In this document: piece after piece, positions 50,829 to 59,585 of the stretch
How the letters are laid out: each line of letters opens with the position of its first letter
How positions within the stretch are numbered: position 1 is the stretch's first letter
Assembly: GCA_965178655.1 (NCBI GenBank)
Contig: OZ238266.1
Coordinates: 992,001 to 1,056,000 of the forward strand
Length of the DNA: 64,000 nucleotides
From: GCA-2733415 sp965178655
Lineage (GTDB): Bacteria; Bacteroidota; Bacteroidia; Flavobacteriales; Flavobacteriaceae
Direction: 5' to 3'
Notes under the pieces: model-generated
The model's database searches: none
What the model saw: the letters and a program-made list of their open reading frames with translations, nothing else
Told to the model about the DNA's origin: nothing
Program-made: the position numbers and the translations under genes

Positions 50829-52178
50829 ATGCAATTTCAAGTAAACCATACACTCATTTCTGAAATCAAGACTTACATTCTTGAAAATGAAGACAACAAG
50901 CTAGCCGCAATATTAGAAGAATTACACCATGCCGATATTGCTGAAATTCTTGAGGAACTTGACTTTCAAGAGTCCGTATATATCATTAAACTCTTAGATA
51001 GTGAAATTACCTCTGAGATCATTGCAGAACTTGATGATGATGTTAGAGAAAAAGTTTTAAAATCACTTTCTTCAAAAGAAATTGCAGAAGAAATTGACGA
51101 GCTAGAAACCGATGATGCTGCCGATATTATTGCAGAACTTCCTGACGATAAAAAGGAAGAAGTCATCTCTCAGATAGAAGATGTAGATCACGCCAAAGAT
51201 ATTGTAGATCTTTTACGTTATGACGAAGATACCGCAGGAGGTTTAATGCGTAAAGAACTTATTGCCGTAAAAGACAACTGGACGGTTATGCGCTGCGTTA
51301 AAGAAATGCGGAAACAAGCAGAAGCCTTTGAAAAAGTGCACACCATATATGTAGTTGATGAAAATAACATTTTAAAAGGACGCTTGTCTTTAAAAAGCCT
51401 ACTAACCACCTCTACAAGAACGCCTATTGCAGCTGTTTATAACCCAAAAATAACAGCCGTAAAAGCCGAAGATGACGATCAAGAAGTTGCTAATGTCATG
51501 CAGAAATATGATTTAATAGTTATTCCTGTTGTAGATGAAATGGGACGACTAGTTGGTCAAATTACTATAGATGACATTGTAGATGTTATTAAAGAAGAAG
51601 CCGATAAAGATTACCAAATGGCCGCAGGTTTAACACAAGATGTTGAAGCGAGTGATACCATTATACAACTTACCAAAGCACGGTTACCATGGCTTATACT
51701 TGGTCTATTTGGAGGTATTGGAGCTGCCGCTATAATGGGTGGTTTTGAAACTATCATAAAAGATCATGCTATTTTATTTTTCTTTACACCTTTAATTGCT
51801 GCAATGGCAGGTAATGTTGGGGTACAATCAAGCGCTATTATTGTACAAGGATTGGCCAATAATGACGTTAAAGGAAGTATTGCTAATAGATTATGGAAAG
51901 AACTGCTTCTCGCTATTGTTAATGGACTTATACTTGCTGTTCTACTATTTATATACACCTTTGCTACAAAAGGAAATGTTAACACCTCATTAGCCATGTC
52001 AATATCACTCTTTAGTGTTATTATTGTAGCTGGCGTAATAGGCACTTTTATTCCTTTATTCTTAGACAAGCAAGGTATTGATCCTGCTATAGCAACAGGG
52101 CCTTTCATCACAACTAGTAACGATATTTTTGGTATTCTAATTTACTTTATGATTGCAAAACTAATCTTAGGTTTTTAA
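50829..52178 (+). CDS. mgtE: magnesium transporter MgtE
   Basis: This 449-residue protein has the complete MgtE architecture: N-terminal superhelical domain (about 1-130; ILEELHHADIAEILEEL, DIIAELPDDKK), two CBS domains (about 135-255) and five membrane helices (about 285-449) with ITTSNDIFGILIYFMIA at the end. In the known structure Mg bound between the domains closes the pore. The gene is monocistronic, with its own consensus promoter so close that the mRNA may be leaderless. Confidence 0.97.
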   Translation: MQFQVNHTLISEIKTYILENEDNKLAAILEELHHADIAEILEELDFQESVYIIKLLDSEITSEIIAELDDDVREKVLKSLSSKEIAEEIDELETDDAADIIAELPDDKKEEVISQIEDVDHAKDIVDLLRYDEDTAGGLMRKELIAVKDNWTVMRCVKEMRKQAEAFEKVHTIYVVDENNILKGRLSLKSLLTTSTRTPIAAVYNPKITAVKAEDDDQEVANVMQKYDLIVIPVVDEMGRLVGQITIDDIVDVIKEEADKDYQMAAGLTQDVEASDTIIQLTKARLPWLILGLFGGIGAAAIMGGFETIIKDHAILFFFTPLIAAMAGNVGVQSSAIIVQGLANNDVKGSIANRLWKELLLAIVNGLILAVLLFIYTFATKGNVNTSLAMSISLFSVIIVAGVIGTFIPLFLDKQGIDPAIATGPFITTSNDIFGILIYFMIAKLILGF

Positions 52179-52482
52179 TTACAAAAAGCCGACTTGAAAA
52201 TCAAATCGGCTTACAAAACAGTAGGTTATATAAATAGGTAGTTATTCTCGTTTTAACATTAAAGATATTCTTTTGATTTAAAGAGACTGAAGATAGCGCT
52301 CCAGCCTCTTTACTAAAACCAACTAATAAACTTTATGTATGCAAAATAGAATTTGACATACACCTATAAAACACCTACACAGCACTTTACCCTACCTACT
52401 AACATATTTATTTTGTGAATTACAAAATAAACCCTAGATTTAGACTTTGTTTTACCAACAACTTAGCTACCTAGAAGTTATT
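52179..52482. promoter_or_regulatory. mgtE-sigma factor intergenic region with inverted repeats
   Basis: No gene is seen. AAGCCGA...TCGGCTT (about 52186-52211) is a weak hairpin after mgtE; its T run is on the minus strand. AAAGAG-x-CTG...CAG-x-CTCTTT (52279-52310) is another imperfect hairpin. TTATTTTGT-GAATT-ACAAAATAA (52408-52430) is a perfect 9-bp inverted repeat 53 bases before the sigma factor ATG and could be an operator. Confidence 0.45.
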
Positions 52483-53016
52483 ATGCCAACCCCAAAAAAA
52501 GAAGACAATAATTTATGTAGTGAACAAATGTTTCAAACATTTTTCAGCAAAAACGCTACGCTATTACGAAATTTCTTATACTATAAGTTTGGAGGAATGA
52601 ACGACATTGATGATGTTGTACAAGAGTCCTTTATTAAATTATGGAATAACTGCCATAAAGTAACTCCCGCCTCTGCAAAAAGCTACCTATTTAGAATTGC
52701 TATTAACCATAGTACTAGTATATTTAGACATGAAAGTGTTAAACTCAAATACCAAAAAAACGTAGAGTATTACAATAAAGGTATCTCTAATGAATCTCCC
52801 GAATTTTTGTTAGAAGAAAAAGAGTTTCAAGAAAAACTAGACTTGGCAATAGCAAGTTTATCTAGCCGACAACGAGAAGTTTTTTTATTAAACAGGATAG
52901 AGAAAAAAACTTTTAAAGAAATTGCCGAATTATCAGGTGTAAGTGTGAAGGCTATTGAAAAATTAATGCATAAAGCACTCCTAAAACTTAGAACCGAAAT
53001 AAAGAATATTCCTTAA
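52483..53016 (+). CDS. ECF-type RNA polymerase sigma factor (FecI-like)
   Basis: The 178-residue protein has region 2 (about 15-85; the core-binding and -10-reading part, including DIDDVVQESFIKLWNN) and region 4 (about 115-170; LSSRQREVFLLNRIEKKTFKEIAELSGVSVKAIE). Start ATG 52483 is chosen; an in-frame TTG at 52447 adds 12 uncharacteristic residues. It is followed by a FecR-type anti-sigma factor and a TonB receptor, so it should direct transcription of that receptor when the anti-sigma factor releases it. Confidence 0.92.
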   Translation: MPTPKKEDNNLCSEQMFQTFFSKNATLLRNFLYYKFGGMNDIDDVVQESFIKLWNNCHKVTPASAKSYLFRIAINHSTSIFRHESVKLKYQKNVEYYNKGISNESPEFLLEEKEFQEKLDLAIASLSSRQREVFLLNRIEKKTFKEIAELSGVSVKAIEKLMHKALLKLRTEIKNIP

Positions 53017-53070
53017 TGGTAGGGTTTTACACAATATAGTACGTTTAGTAATTGGAAATAAAGCAACAAA

Positions 53071-53970
53071 ATGAATAAACAAGACGATATATTTTTATCA
53101 AGATGGATAAATAACGAGCTTTCAGCAGAAGAACTTAGTGCTTTTAAGGCTTCTGAAGACTATTCTATATACCTTAAAATAATTCAAGCAAGTAATACTT
53201 TAATTGCTCCTGAATACGATACCGATAGTGCTTTTACAACAATTAAAGCAGCATATAAGCAGCAAAAAAAATCTAGTAAACGTCGTTACCTTAGCATTGC
53301 CGCATCGGTTATTCTTTTAATTGGGTTAATTAGTTACACTACATTTTTTACAAACACTTCTTTTACTAGCGGATATAGTGAAATACAAACAATAACACTT
53401 CCTGATGGATCTTTAGTTACACTAAACTCAAAATCTACACTTAGTTTTAACTCCTATAATTGGGATAAAAACAGAAAACTTTCCTTAAAAGGAGAGGCTT
53501 TTTTTGATGTTCAAAAAGGAAGTACTTTTACAGTTAATACACCTCAAGGAAATGTTACCGTTTTAGGTACCGAGTTTACTATACATACACAACCCGGATA
53601 TTTTAATGTAGTCTGCTACGAAGGAAAGGTTAGAATTTATGATTTCTCTAATAACAAAACAAACATCTTAACCCCATCATTAGGTTACCAAAATAGTGAC
53701 AATCAAAACGCTATTGAACTACAATACCAAGGAAACAAACCTGCATGGATAAATGCACAATCTATTTTTAAAAGCACACCTATAAAGCACGTATTTACTG
53801 CTTTAGAAAACCAATACAATATACATATTGAGTATCGTGATTTTGACGACACTATTTTGTTTACAGGTGTCTTTCCAAACAATAATAAAGAAATTGCCCT
53901 AGAAACCGTTTTAAAGTCCGTAAATTTGAACTATTCAACACAAGAGAATCGTATCATTTTAGAAGACTAA
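53071..53970 (+). CDS. FecR-family anti-sigma factor
   Basis: The 299-residue protein has a cytoplasmic N-terminal part (about 1-70) that would hold the sigma factor, a single helix (about 74-93) and a periplasmic FecR domain (LPDGSLVTLNSKSTLSF, GEAFFDVQKG, GTEFTIHT) ending in a DUF4974-like C-terminal region (about 225-299). It senses the receptor state in the periplasm. It is 54 bases from the sigma gene and 7 bases from the receptor gene. Confidence 0.93.
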   Translation: MNKQDDIFLSRWINNELSAEELSAFKASEDYSIYLKIIQASNTLIAPEYDTDSAFTTIKAAYKQQKKSSKRRYLSIAASVILLIGLISYTTFFTNTSFTSGYSEIQTITLPDGSLVTLNSKSTLSFNSYNWDKNRKLSLKGEAFFDVQKGSTFTVNTPQGNVTVLGTEFTIHTQPGYFNVVCYEGKVRIYDFSNNKTNILTPSLGYQNSDNQNAIELQYQGNKPAWINAQSIFKSTPIKHVFTALENQYNIHIEYRDFDDTILFTGVFPNNNKEIALETVLKSVNLNYSTQENRIILED

Positions 53971-53977
53971 ACAGTTC

Positions 53978-56482
53978 ATGAAACAATTGTTATTTTGGTG
54001 CTTTGCAATGTTTTTTACAATGCAACTCTCTGCTCAAAAAAAACGCGCTTTTGAGCAAACGCCTCTACAAGATGTTTTACCCAATATTGAACAATTTTAC
54101 AAGGTAAAGTTTTCCTTTACCGATGCGATAATTGAATCCAAAAAAGTAACGATAATTTTAGACGACGTCATTAGTATTAGTGATTTGTTACTAACCCTGG
54201 AGACACAAACCAATTTAAAGTTTGAATTAATTAGTCCCGAATTTATTGTAATATCTAAGTTTAGAAACACAGATTTAATAACTATTTGCGGCTATTTAGA
54301 GAGTAATAACAATAGTGTCTCTAATGCTGTTATTCAGCTAAACAACCAAATCTATACTAGTGATGATCACGGGTATTTTTATATAGAAAACATGCCGTAT
54401 GGTGCTTTGTTAAAAGTACATTCCTTTGGTGTAATGCCAACTAATATTATTGCTAAAAATCACCTATACCCAAATTGTAAAGCTATTCTTTTACTCGAAA
54501 AAAAGGAGATTATTGACCAAGTGGTTATTGACGAATATTTAACTAGCGGTGTTACTAAAAACGTAAAACAAACTACTATTAACACTAGTAAATTAAAATT
54601 ACTTCCCGGACTTATAACCCCAGACATTGTAGAGAGTATTCAACAAATTCCTGGTGTACATAATTTAAACGAAGGCGCAAATACTTTTTATGTAAGAGGC
54701 GGAGAAAGCGACCAAAATTTAGTGCTTTGGAACAACATTCCCTTTTATAATACTGCACATCTTTTTGGGGCAATTTCTCTTTTTAACCCGCATGTAGTAG
54801 ATCATGTAAACTTTATCAGTAAAGGGACTAGCGCCACATACCACAACCGTATTTCTAGTGCAATTGATATGCTAAGCAATACTTCTGTCTCTAATGATAG
54901 CCACGGAACAGCTGGTTTTAATTTACTCTACGCAGATGCATTTGCTACACTACCTATTATAGACAATAAACTAACTTTAACGCTCTCCGGAAGACGATCT
55001 CATACTAACTTTTTTGATACTAATGTGTCTGAAAACTACATTCAAAATGCTTTTCTACAAACAGCATTTAACCAAGAGCCTTCAGCTTGGAAACTAACCA
55101 ACCCTCAGTTTGATTTTTACGATTACACATTGCAAAGTATGTGGAAATCAAGTCCATCATGTATTGTTACTACACAGCTTTTACAAAGTAAAGATATCGT
55201 ACGCTTTTCAGGGTTAAATAATGACACGAATCAACTAGAAAACGAAAATTTTATTATTAAAAATAGTGGTTATGGAATAAACTGGAATAAAGAATGGAAT
55301 GCTTTATTAACCCAAGAAATTGGAGTAACTTTTTCTGAATATAGTGCCGAACAAGCTAAATCACAATTTCCTAGTATTACTGAAGTAATGCAAGAAAACA
55401 GCATTAATGATATTGGGGCACATCTAAAATTTAACTACAGTATGGGCGCTCATGACCATTTTATTTTAGGATATCAATACACCCATAAAAAATTATCACA
55501 TTTATTAGCCAATGCCGCATCATTTCCTTTTGATTTTAATGCCCAAAAAAGTAACACCAATAGTCTGTTTATAGAATACCAATCAAGTATCCCATCTAAC
55601 TATTTATTTACCATTGGCTTGCGTGGGGATGCCTATAATACTTTTAAAAAACTATATCTCGCGCCTAGAGCAGTATTTCAAAAATTTGTTATCCCTGAAT
55701 TTAGTATAAACGCCTCCTTAGAATACAAAAGCCAGTCTTTAAATCAACTTCAAGAGCTTTTTACAACCACCCTCCCAGAGTTTAAGCCATGGTTTTTAGC
55801 AGACACAAATACTTTTAACCCTACTACAAGTCATCAATATACAATAGGCGCTAATTTTAGCAAAGACAAATGGGTGGTAGATTTTGAAGCATATTTTAAA
55901 AAATCTTACTCACTACACTTCTCTGAAATAAATTTTAATAATCCTCAAGAATATTCATATCACGAAGGAAACTCTAGTATTCAAGGAATCGATTTGTTTA
56001 TTAAAAAGCAGTTTTTGAATTACAATACTTGGATGTCTTACTCTTTTAACAGTACCCAATATAGAATTGATACTTTAAATAACATGTCGCTATTTTCAAG
56101 CAATACTGCAATCGATCATACATTAAAATGGTCGCATTTTTACAAGTGGAAAACACTAGAATTTTCTCTAGGGTGGCTCTGGCGCAGCGGAAAACCATAT
56201 ACTGAGTTTTTTACTGATGAATCTGAAAACATACAATATTCAAGTTTAAACAGTAAACAATTATCGCCTTACCACAGGTTAGATTTTTCAATGATTTATG
56301 AATTTAAATCATTGAAAAATAAAAAAATAAAATACCGTTTAGGACTTTCTATATTAAACATCTATAACAAAAAGAACACGCTAAGTACCACCTACTCTCG
56401 TTTAGCCACAAATGAGCTAGAAACAAATATAGAATACGGCACACCACTAACCCCTAACATTGTCTTTAGAGTTTTTTGGTAA
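53978..56482 (+). CDS. TonB-dependent receptor with N-terminal STN signalling domain
   Basis: The 834-residue protein has a signal peptide (about 1-19), an STN (secretin/TonB N-terminal) domain (about 25-90) that would contact FecR, a carboxypeptidase-like beta domain (about 95-175), a plug (about 200-320; IQQIPGVHNLNEGANTFYVRGG) and a barrel ending VFRVFW. STN domains mark receptors that signal to an ECF sigma factor, fitting the two genes before it. No SusD-like lipoprotein gene follows, so it is not a classic glycan PUL. Its substrate is unknown. Confidence 0.92.
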   Translation: MKQLLFWCFAMFFTMQLSAQKKRAFEQTPLQDVLPNIEQFYKVKFSFTDAIIESKKVTIILDDVISISDLLLTLETQTNLKFELISPEFIVISKFRNTDLITICGYLESNNNSVSNAVIQLNNQIYTSDDHGYFYIENMPYGALLKVHSFGVMPTNIIAKNHLYPNCKAILLLEKKEIIDQVVIDEYLTSGVTKNVKQTTINTSKLKLLPGLITPDIVESIQQIPGVHNLNEGANTFYVRGGESDQNLVLWNNIPFYNTAHLFGAISLFNPHVVDHVNFISKGTSATYHNRISSAIDMLSNTSVSNDSHGTAGFNLLYADAFATLPIIDNKLTLTLSGRRSHTNFFDTNVSENYIQNAFLQTAFNQEPSAWKLTNPQFDFYDYTLQSMWKSSPSCIVTTQLLQSKDIVRFSGLNNDTNQLENENFIIKNSGYGINWNKEWNALLTQEIGVTFSEYSAEQAKSQFPSITEVMQENSINDIGAHLKFNYSMGAHDHFILGYQYTHKKLSHLLANAASFPFDFNAQKSNTNSLFIEYQSSIPSNYLFTIGLRGDAYNTFKKLYLAPRAVFQKFVIPEFSINASLEYKSQSLNQLQELFTTTLPEFKPWFLADTNTFNPTTSHQYTIGANFSKDKWVVDFEAYFKKSYSLHFSEINFNNPQEYSYHEGNSSIQGIDLFIKKQFLNYNTWMSYSFNSTQYRIDTLNNMSLFSSNTAIDHTLKWSHFYKWKTLEFSLGWLWRSGKPYTEFFTDESENIQYSSLNSKQLSPYHRLDFSMIYEFKSLKNKKIKYRLGLSILNIYNKKNTLSTTYSRLATNELETNIEYGTPLTPNIVFRVFW

Positions 56483-56510
56483 AGCCATTCTCTTTATAAA
56501 AAGAACATTG

Positions 56511-56518
56511 TATATTTG
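56511..56518 (+). promoter_or_regulatory. -7 box upstream of the hydroxyacid dehydrogenase gene
   Basis: TATATTTG matches TAnnTTTG, 8 bases before the ATG at 56527, which would leave almost no leader. The -33 box is not evident. The second in-frame ATG, at 56536, would give a normal short leader. Confidence 0.5.
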
Positions 56519-56526
56519 AATATATA

Positions 56527-57477
56527 ATGTCTATCATGCAAATATTACACCTCGATACAAATCATCCGTTTTTGCTACAAGAACTTCAAGAATTAGGATA
56601 TGTTAATCACGAAGACTATTCCTCATCGAAGAAAGAAGTTGAAAAAAAAATAAGCAATTACCAAGGTATTGTTATTCGCAGTAGGTTTAAGATTGACAAA
56701 CAATTTATTGATGCTGCTATAGGGTTAAAATTTATTGCCCGTGTAGGCGCCGGACTAGAAAGTATTGACTGTGACTATGCCAAAAGCAAAGGCATTCAAT
56801 TAATTTCGGCTCCTGAAGGTAATAGAACTGCCGTTGGCGAACATACACTCGGAATGCTACTGTCCTTATTTAATAATCTAGCAGTTGCAGACCAAGAAAT
56901 TCGAGCTGGTAAATGGTTGCGAGAAAATAATAGAGGGTTAGAATTAAACGGCAAGACAGTTGGTTTAATTGGTTACGGAAACATGGGAAAAGCCTTTGCT
57001 AAAACCTTAAAAGGTTTTGATGTTACAGTACTTTGCTATGATATAAAACCTAAGGTTGGTGACAACAACTGTACACAAGTTTCCCTTAGAGAACTACAAC
57101 AAAAAACCGATGTGTTAAGTTTACACACCCCTTTTAACAAGGAATCACATCATATGATTAACACCATTTTTATAAATGGTTTTGCAAAACCATTTTGGAT
57201 TATTAATACCGCCCGAGGTACAGCAATTCATACAACTGATTTAGTTGCTGGCTTAAAAAAAGGCAAAATTCTTGGCGCAGGATTAGATGTGTTAGAGTAT
57301 GAAAAATTGTCTTTTGAAAACTTGTTTGAAGACAACAACCTTCCAAAAGATTTTGAGTATTTAATTGCTGCTAAAAACGTGCTGCTATCACCACATGTTG
57401 CTGGATGGACCGTAGAGTCTAAATTAAAACTTGCACAAACAATTGTACATAAGATTAAAACAAATTTTAAACAATGA
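56527..57477 (+). CDS. D-2-hydroxyacid dehydrogenase (phosphoglycerate dehydrogenase-like)
   Basis: The 316-residue protein has the NAD-binding fold with GLIGYGNMGKAFA near 147, the catalytic Arg in INTARGTAIH (about 230), a Glu in the GLDVLEYEK segment and the His in LSPHVAGWT near 294. This is the formate/glycerate dehydrogenase layout of SerA-type and D-lactate enzymes. Substrate specificity cannot be read; no serine pathway gene is next to it. Start ATG 56527 or 56536 (M4) are both possible. The next gene overlaps by 4 bases. Confidence 0.88.
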   Translation: MSIMQILHLDTNHPFLLQELQELGYVNHEDYSSSKKEVEKKISNYQGIVIRSRFKIDKQFIDAAIGLKFIARVGAGLESIDCDYAKSKGIQLISAPEGNRTAVGEHTLGMLLSLFNNLAVADQEIRAGKWLRENNRGLELNGKTVGLIGYGNMGKAFAKTLKGFDVTVLCYDIKPKVGDNNCTQVSLRELQQKTDVLSLHTPFNKESHHMINTIFINGFAKPFWIINTARGTAIHTTDLVAGLKKGKILGAGLDVLEYEKLSFENLFEDNNLPKDFEYLIAAKNVLLSPHVAGWTVESKLKLAQTIVHKIKTNFKQ

Positions 57478-57860
57478 AAAAAAGAGTTACTGGAATTGGC
57501 GGAGTTTTCTTTAAATCAGAAAACCCAAACGATATAAAAAATTGGTATAAAAACCACTTAGGATTTAATACCGATGACTATGGATGTACATTTAACTGGA
57601 AAGACGACAAAAATAATGATGCCACCACGCATTGGAGTCCGTTTAAAAATAATACCGAATATTTTAAGCCAAGTAAAAAGGAATTTATGCTCAATTTTAG
57701 AGTAGAAAACTTAGTAGAACTATTAGCACTCTTAAAAGAAGAAGGCGTAACCATTATTGGAAAAATAGAGGAATATGATTACGGTAAGTTCGGATGGATT
57801 ATGGATCCCGAAGGAAATAAAATTGAACTCTGGGAACCTATTGATAGTGCCTTAAAATAA
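57474..57860 (+). CDS. VOC (glyoxalase/bleomycin resistance) superfamily protein
   Basis: This 128-residue protein begins KRVTGIGGVFFKSENPNDIKNWYKNHLG, a typical VOC N-terminal strand and helix, and ends with the D-EGNKIELWEP metal-ligand segment. Likely metal ligands are the His or Glu near the start and the Glu of IELWE. Members act on many small molecules, so the reaction is open. Its ATG overlaps the dehydrogenase stop (ATGA), and a terminator follows. Confidence 0.88.
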   Translation: MKKRVTGIGGVFFKSENPNDIKNWYKNHLGFNTDDYGCTFNWKDDKNNDATTHWSPFKNNTEYFKPSKKEFMLNFRVENLVELLALLKEEGVTIIGKIEEYDYGKFGWIMDPEGNKIELWEPIDSALK

Positions 57861-57891
57861 CAAAGGCTCTTTTAAAAAGAGCCTTTGTTAT
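57857..57891. terminator. bidirectional terminator, stop codon inside the stem
   Basis: ATAACAAAGGCTCTTT and AAAGAGCCTTTGTTAT form a perfect 16-bp stem around a short loop. The VOC gene stop codon (57858-57860) lies in the left arm, and the convergent DUF805 gene stop is 5 bases beyond. Confidence 0.93.
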
Positions 57892-57895
57892 AGTT

Positions 57896-58267
57896 TTACG
57901 CTTCTTTAGGGTTCGGACCCCATTTATTATCACCTGAATCACCATCAGTACAGAATAGTACCAATAGCCAAATACTTCCAATTAGCGGAATTAACGAAAT
58001 TAAATAAAACCAACCACTTTTGCCAACATCATGTAAACGCCTAACAGCAACAGCCAAACCAGGCACAAGCATTAACAATACGTATCCTAAATAAATATAA
58101 CCTAAGCTGACCCCCGATAGCTCAAAAGAGAAACCTAGCACATCATCCAATGCCATTGCTGCTAAAAGAAATAGACAATAAAACAATATAAACATCCAAT
58201 ACTCTTTTCTTCTTGATCTTCCTGAAAAATCAGAGTACTGTCTTAATGCTTTTAAATACCAATTCAT
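57896..58267 (-). CDS. DUF805 family membrane protein
   Basis: This 123-residue protein has the DUF805 start FSGRSRRKEYWMFILF, three or four helices (about 25-45, 55-78, 85-110) and the conserved VRRLHDVGKSGWFYLISLIPLIGS loop. The family is widespread in bacteria and its function is unknown. It is convergent to the VOC gene and divergent from the TM2 gene. Confidence 0.93.
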   Translation of the reverse strand: MNWYLKALRQYSDFSGRSRRKEYWMFILFYCLFLLAAMALDDVLGFSFELSGVSLGYIYLGYVLLMLVPGLAVAVRRLHDVGKSGWFYLISLIPLIGSIWLLVLFCTDGDSGDNKWGPNPKEA

Positions 58268-58341
58268 ATATTTTAAATTTATAGGTTAGACACTAAATAT
58301 AATACATTTATTTTAAATATCTTTATAACAAAATTATTAGC

Positions 58342-58620
58342 ATGGAAATCATAGACAAAAACGGAAATCCTATATCACAAGACAGCAAGCGTCTTATTGC
58401 CGGTATTATGGCAATTATTTTTGGAGCCTTAGGCATACATAAATTTATATTAGGCTACACAAAAGAGGGTGTTATAACCTTACTTATAGGAATACTTACC
58501 TGCGGAATTGGCGCTGGTATAATGAATATAATTGGTATCATAGAAGGTATTATATACCTTACTAAAACAGATACTGAATTTGTAAACACCTACCAAAACA
58601 ACCACAAAGGCTGGTTTTAA
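58342..58620 (+). CDS. TM2 domain protein
   Basis: The 92-residue protein has a TM2 domain: two helices (about 22-40 and 47-72) joined by a short turn with GALGIHKFILGYTKEGVITLLIGILTCGIGAG, a pattern shared with many small bacterial membrane proteins. An N-terminal leader with KNGNPISQDSKR precedes it. Function is unknown in bacteria. It is 42 bases upstream of the DUF6428 gene. Confidence 0.9.
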   Translation: MEIIDKNGNPISQDSKRLIAGIMAIIFGALGIHKFILGYTKEGVITLLIGILTCGIGAGIMNIIGIIEGIIYLTKTDTEFVNTYQNNHKGWF

Positions 58621-58662
58621 TTATTACCAAATTTACGACAGACTAAAAAGATAGTATATATT

Positions 58663-59148
58663 ATGACTACACAAGAATTTTTAACGCTCTTACAAGCGCA
58701 CTCCAATAAAAAATTAATTTTTGAATACGATATAAATAAATTTGTACGTGCAGATTATCACCTAACCGAGGTAAAAAACATTACAATAGATGCAGTTGAT
58801 TGTGGTGCTGGAACAGATTTCTGGCAAGAAACCATCGTACAACTTTGGGAAAGTGAAACCATAGATAAAAACGCAACAAATATGAGTGCTTTTAAGGCCT
58901 TGGCTATCTTAAAAAAAGTGGATGGCATAAGACCTATGGTAAAAACAGCCGAAATTAAATTTGAATACGGCAATAGTACTTTTCACACTGCACAACTATT
59001 TATAAAAAACACCCATAGTACTGCACAAAATTTAACTATTTCACTTGCCGCTACAAAAACCGATTGCAAAGCAAAAGATGCTTGTGGTATTCCAGAACCT
59101 ACACCAACAAATGAATCTTGCTGCTCACCAAGCTCGGGCTGTTGTTAA
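58663..59148 (+). CDS. DUF6428 family protein with Cys-rich C-terminus
   Basis: The 161-residue protein matches the DUF6428 family: FEYDINKFVRADYHLTEVKN, AVDCGAGTDFWQETIVQLWE and a conserved C-terminal part (DACGIPEP). It ends ESCCSPSSGCC, with four Cys in the last ten residues, a pattern that suggests binding of soft metals or arsenite. It is 12 bases before an arsenate reductase. In flavobacteria this family tends to sit with arsenic genes, so an arsenic role is a reasonable guess, not a known function. Confidence 0.8.
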   Translation: MTTQEFLTLLQAHSNKKLIFEYDINKFVRADYHLTEVKNITIDAVDCGAGTDFWQETIVQLWESETIDKNATNMSAFKALAILKKVDGIRPMVKTAEIKFEYGNSTFHTAQLFIKNTHSTAQNLTISLAATKTDCKAKDACGIPEPTPTNESCCSPSSGCC

Positions 59149-59160
59149 AACCAAAAAAAA

Positions 59161-59574
59161 ATGAAAAACATACTTGTTTTATGTACCGGAAACTCTTGTA
59201 GAAGTCAAATGGCTCACGGATATCTGGCTCACTATACCAAAGGAAAAGCAAATATTTATAGTGCTGGTATTGAAACCCACGGTGTAAATCCAAAGGCTAT
59301 TGCTATTATGAAAGAGGATAATGTAGATATCTCATTACATACCTCTAATCTAGTAACGGAATATGATAATGTAGCTTTTGATTATATTATTACAGTCTGC
59401 GATCACGCACAAGAAAACTGTCCGTTTATTCCTAGTAAAAACGCTATCAGGTTGCACCATAATTTCTTTGACCCTTCAAAACTAAAAGGAAGCGACAAAG
59501 AAATACACGCTGCATTTACTAAGGCCCGAAATGAAATAAAGACCTATTGTAAGCGTTTTTCAGAAAAACTTTAA
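59161..59574 (+). CDS. arsC: thioredoxin-coupled arsenate reductase (LMW-phosphatase fold)
   Basis: This 137-residue protein has the P-loop CTGNSCRS with nucleophile Cys8 and Arg14, the Cys pair C80 and C87 in TVCDHAQENCP and the Asp of NFFDPS near 104. That set (one P-loop Cys plus two resolving Cys) is diagnostic for the Staphylococcus pI258-type ArsC, which reduces arsenate to arsenite using thioredoxin. No ArsR, ArsB or Acr3 gene is present next to it, which is unusual for an arsenic operon. Confidence 0.92.
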   Translation: MKNILVLCTGNSCRSQMAHGYLAHYTKGKANIYSAGIETHGVNPKAIAIMKEDNVDISLHTSNLVTEYDNVAFDYIITVCDHAQENCPFIPSKNAIRLHHNFFDPSKLKGSDKEIHAAFTKARNEIKTYCKRFSEKL

Positions 59575-59585
59575 TTTGGGTAATT

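Noticed and set aside
53978..56482. SusC/SusD glycan uptake locus
   Set aside because: The receptor has an STN domain but no SusD-like lipoprotein or carbohydrate enzyme follows.
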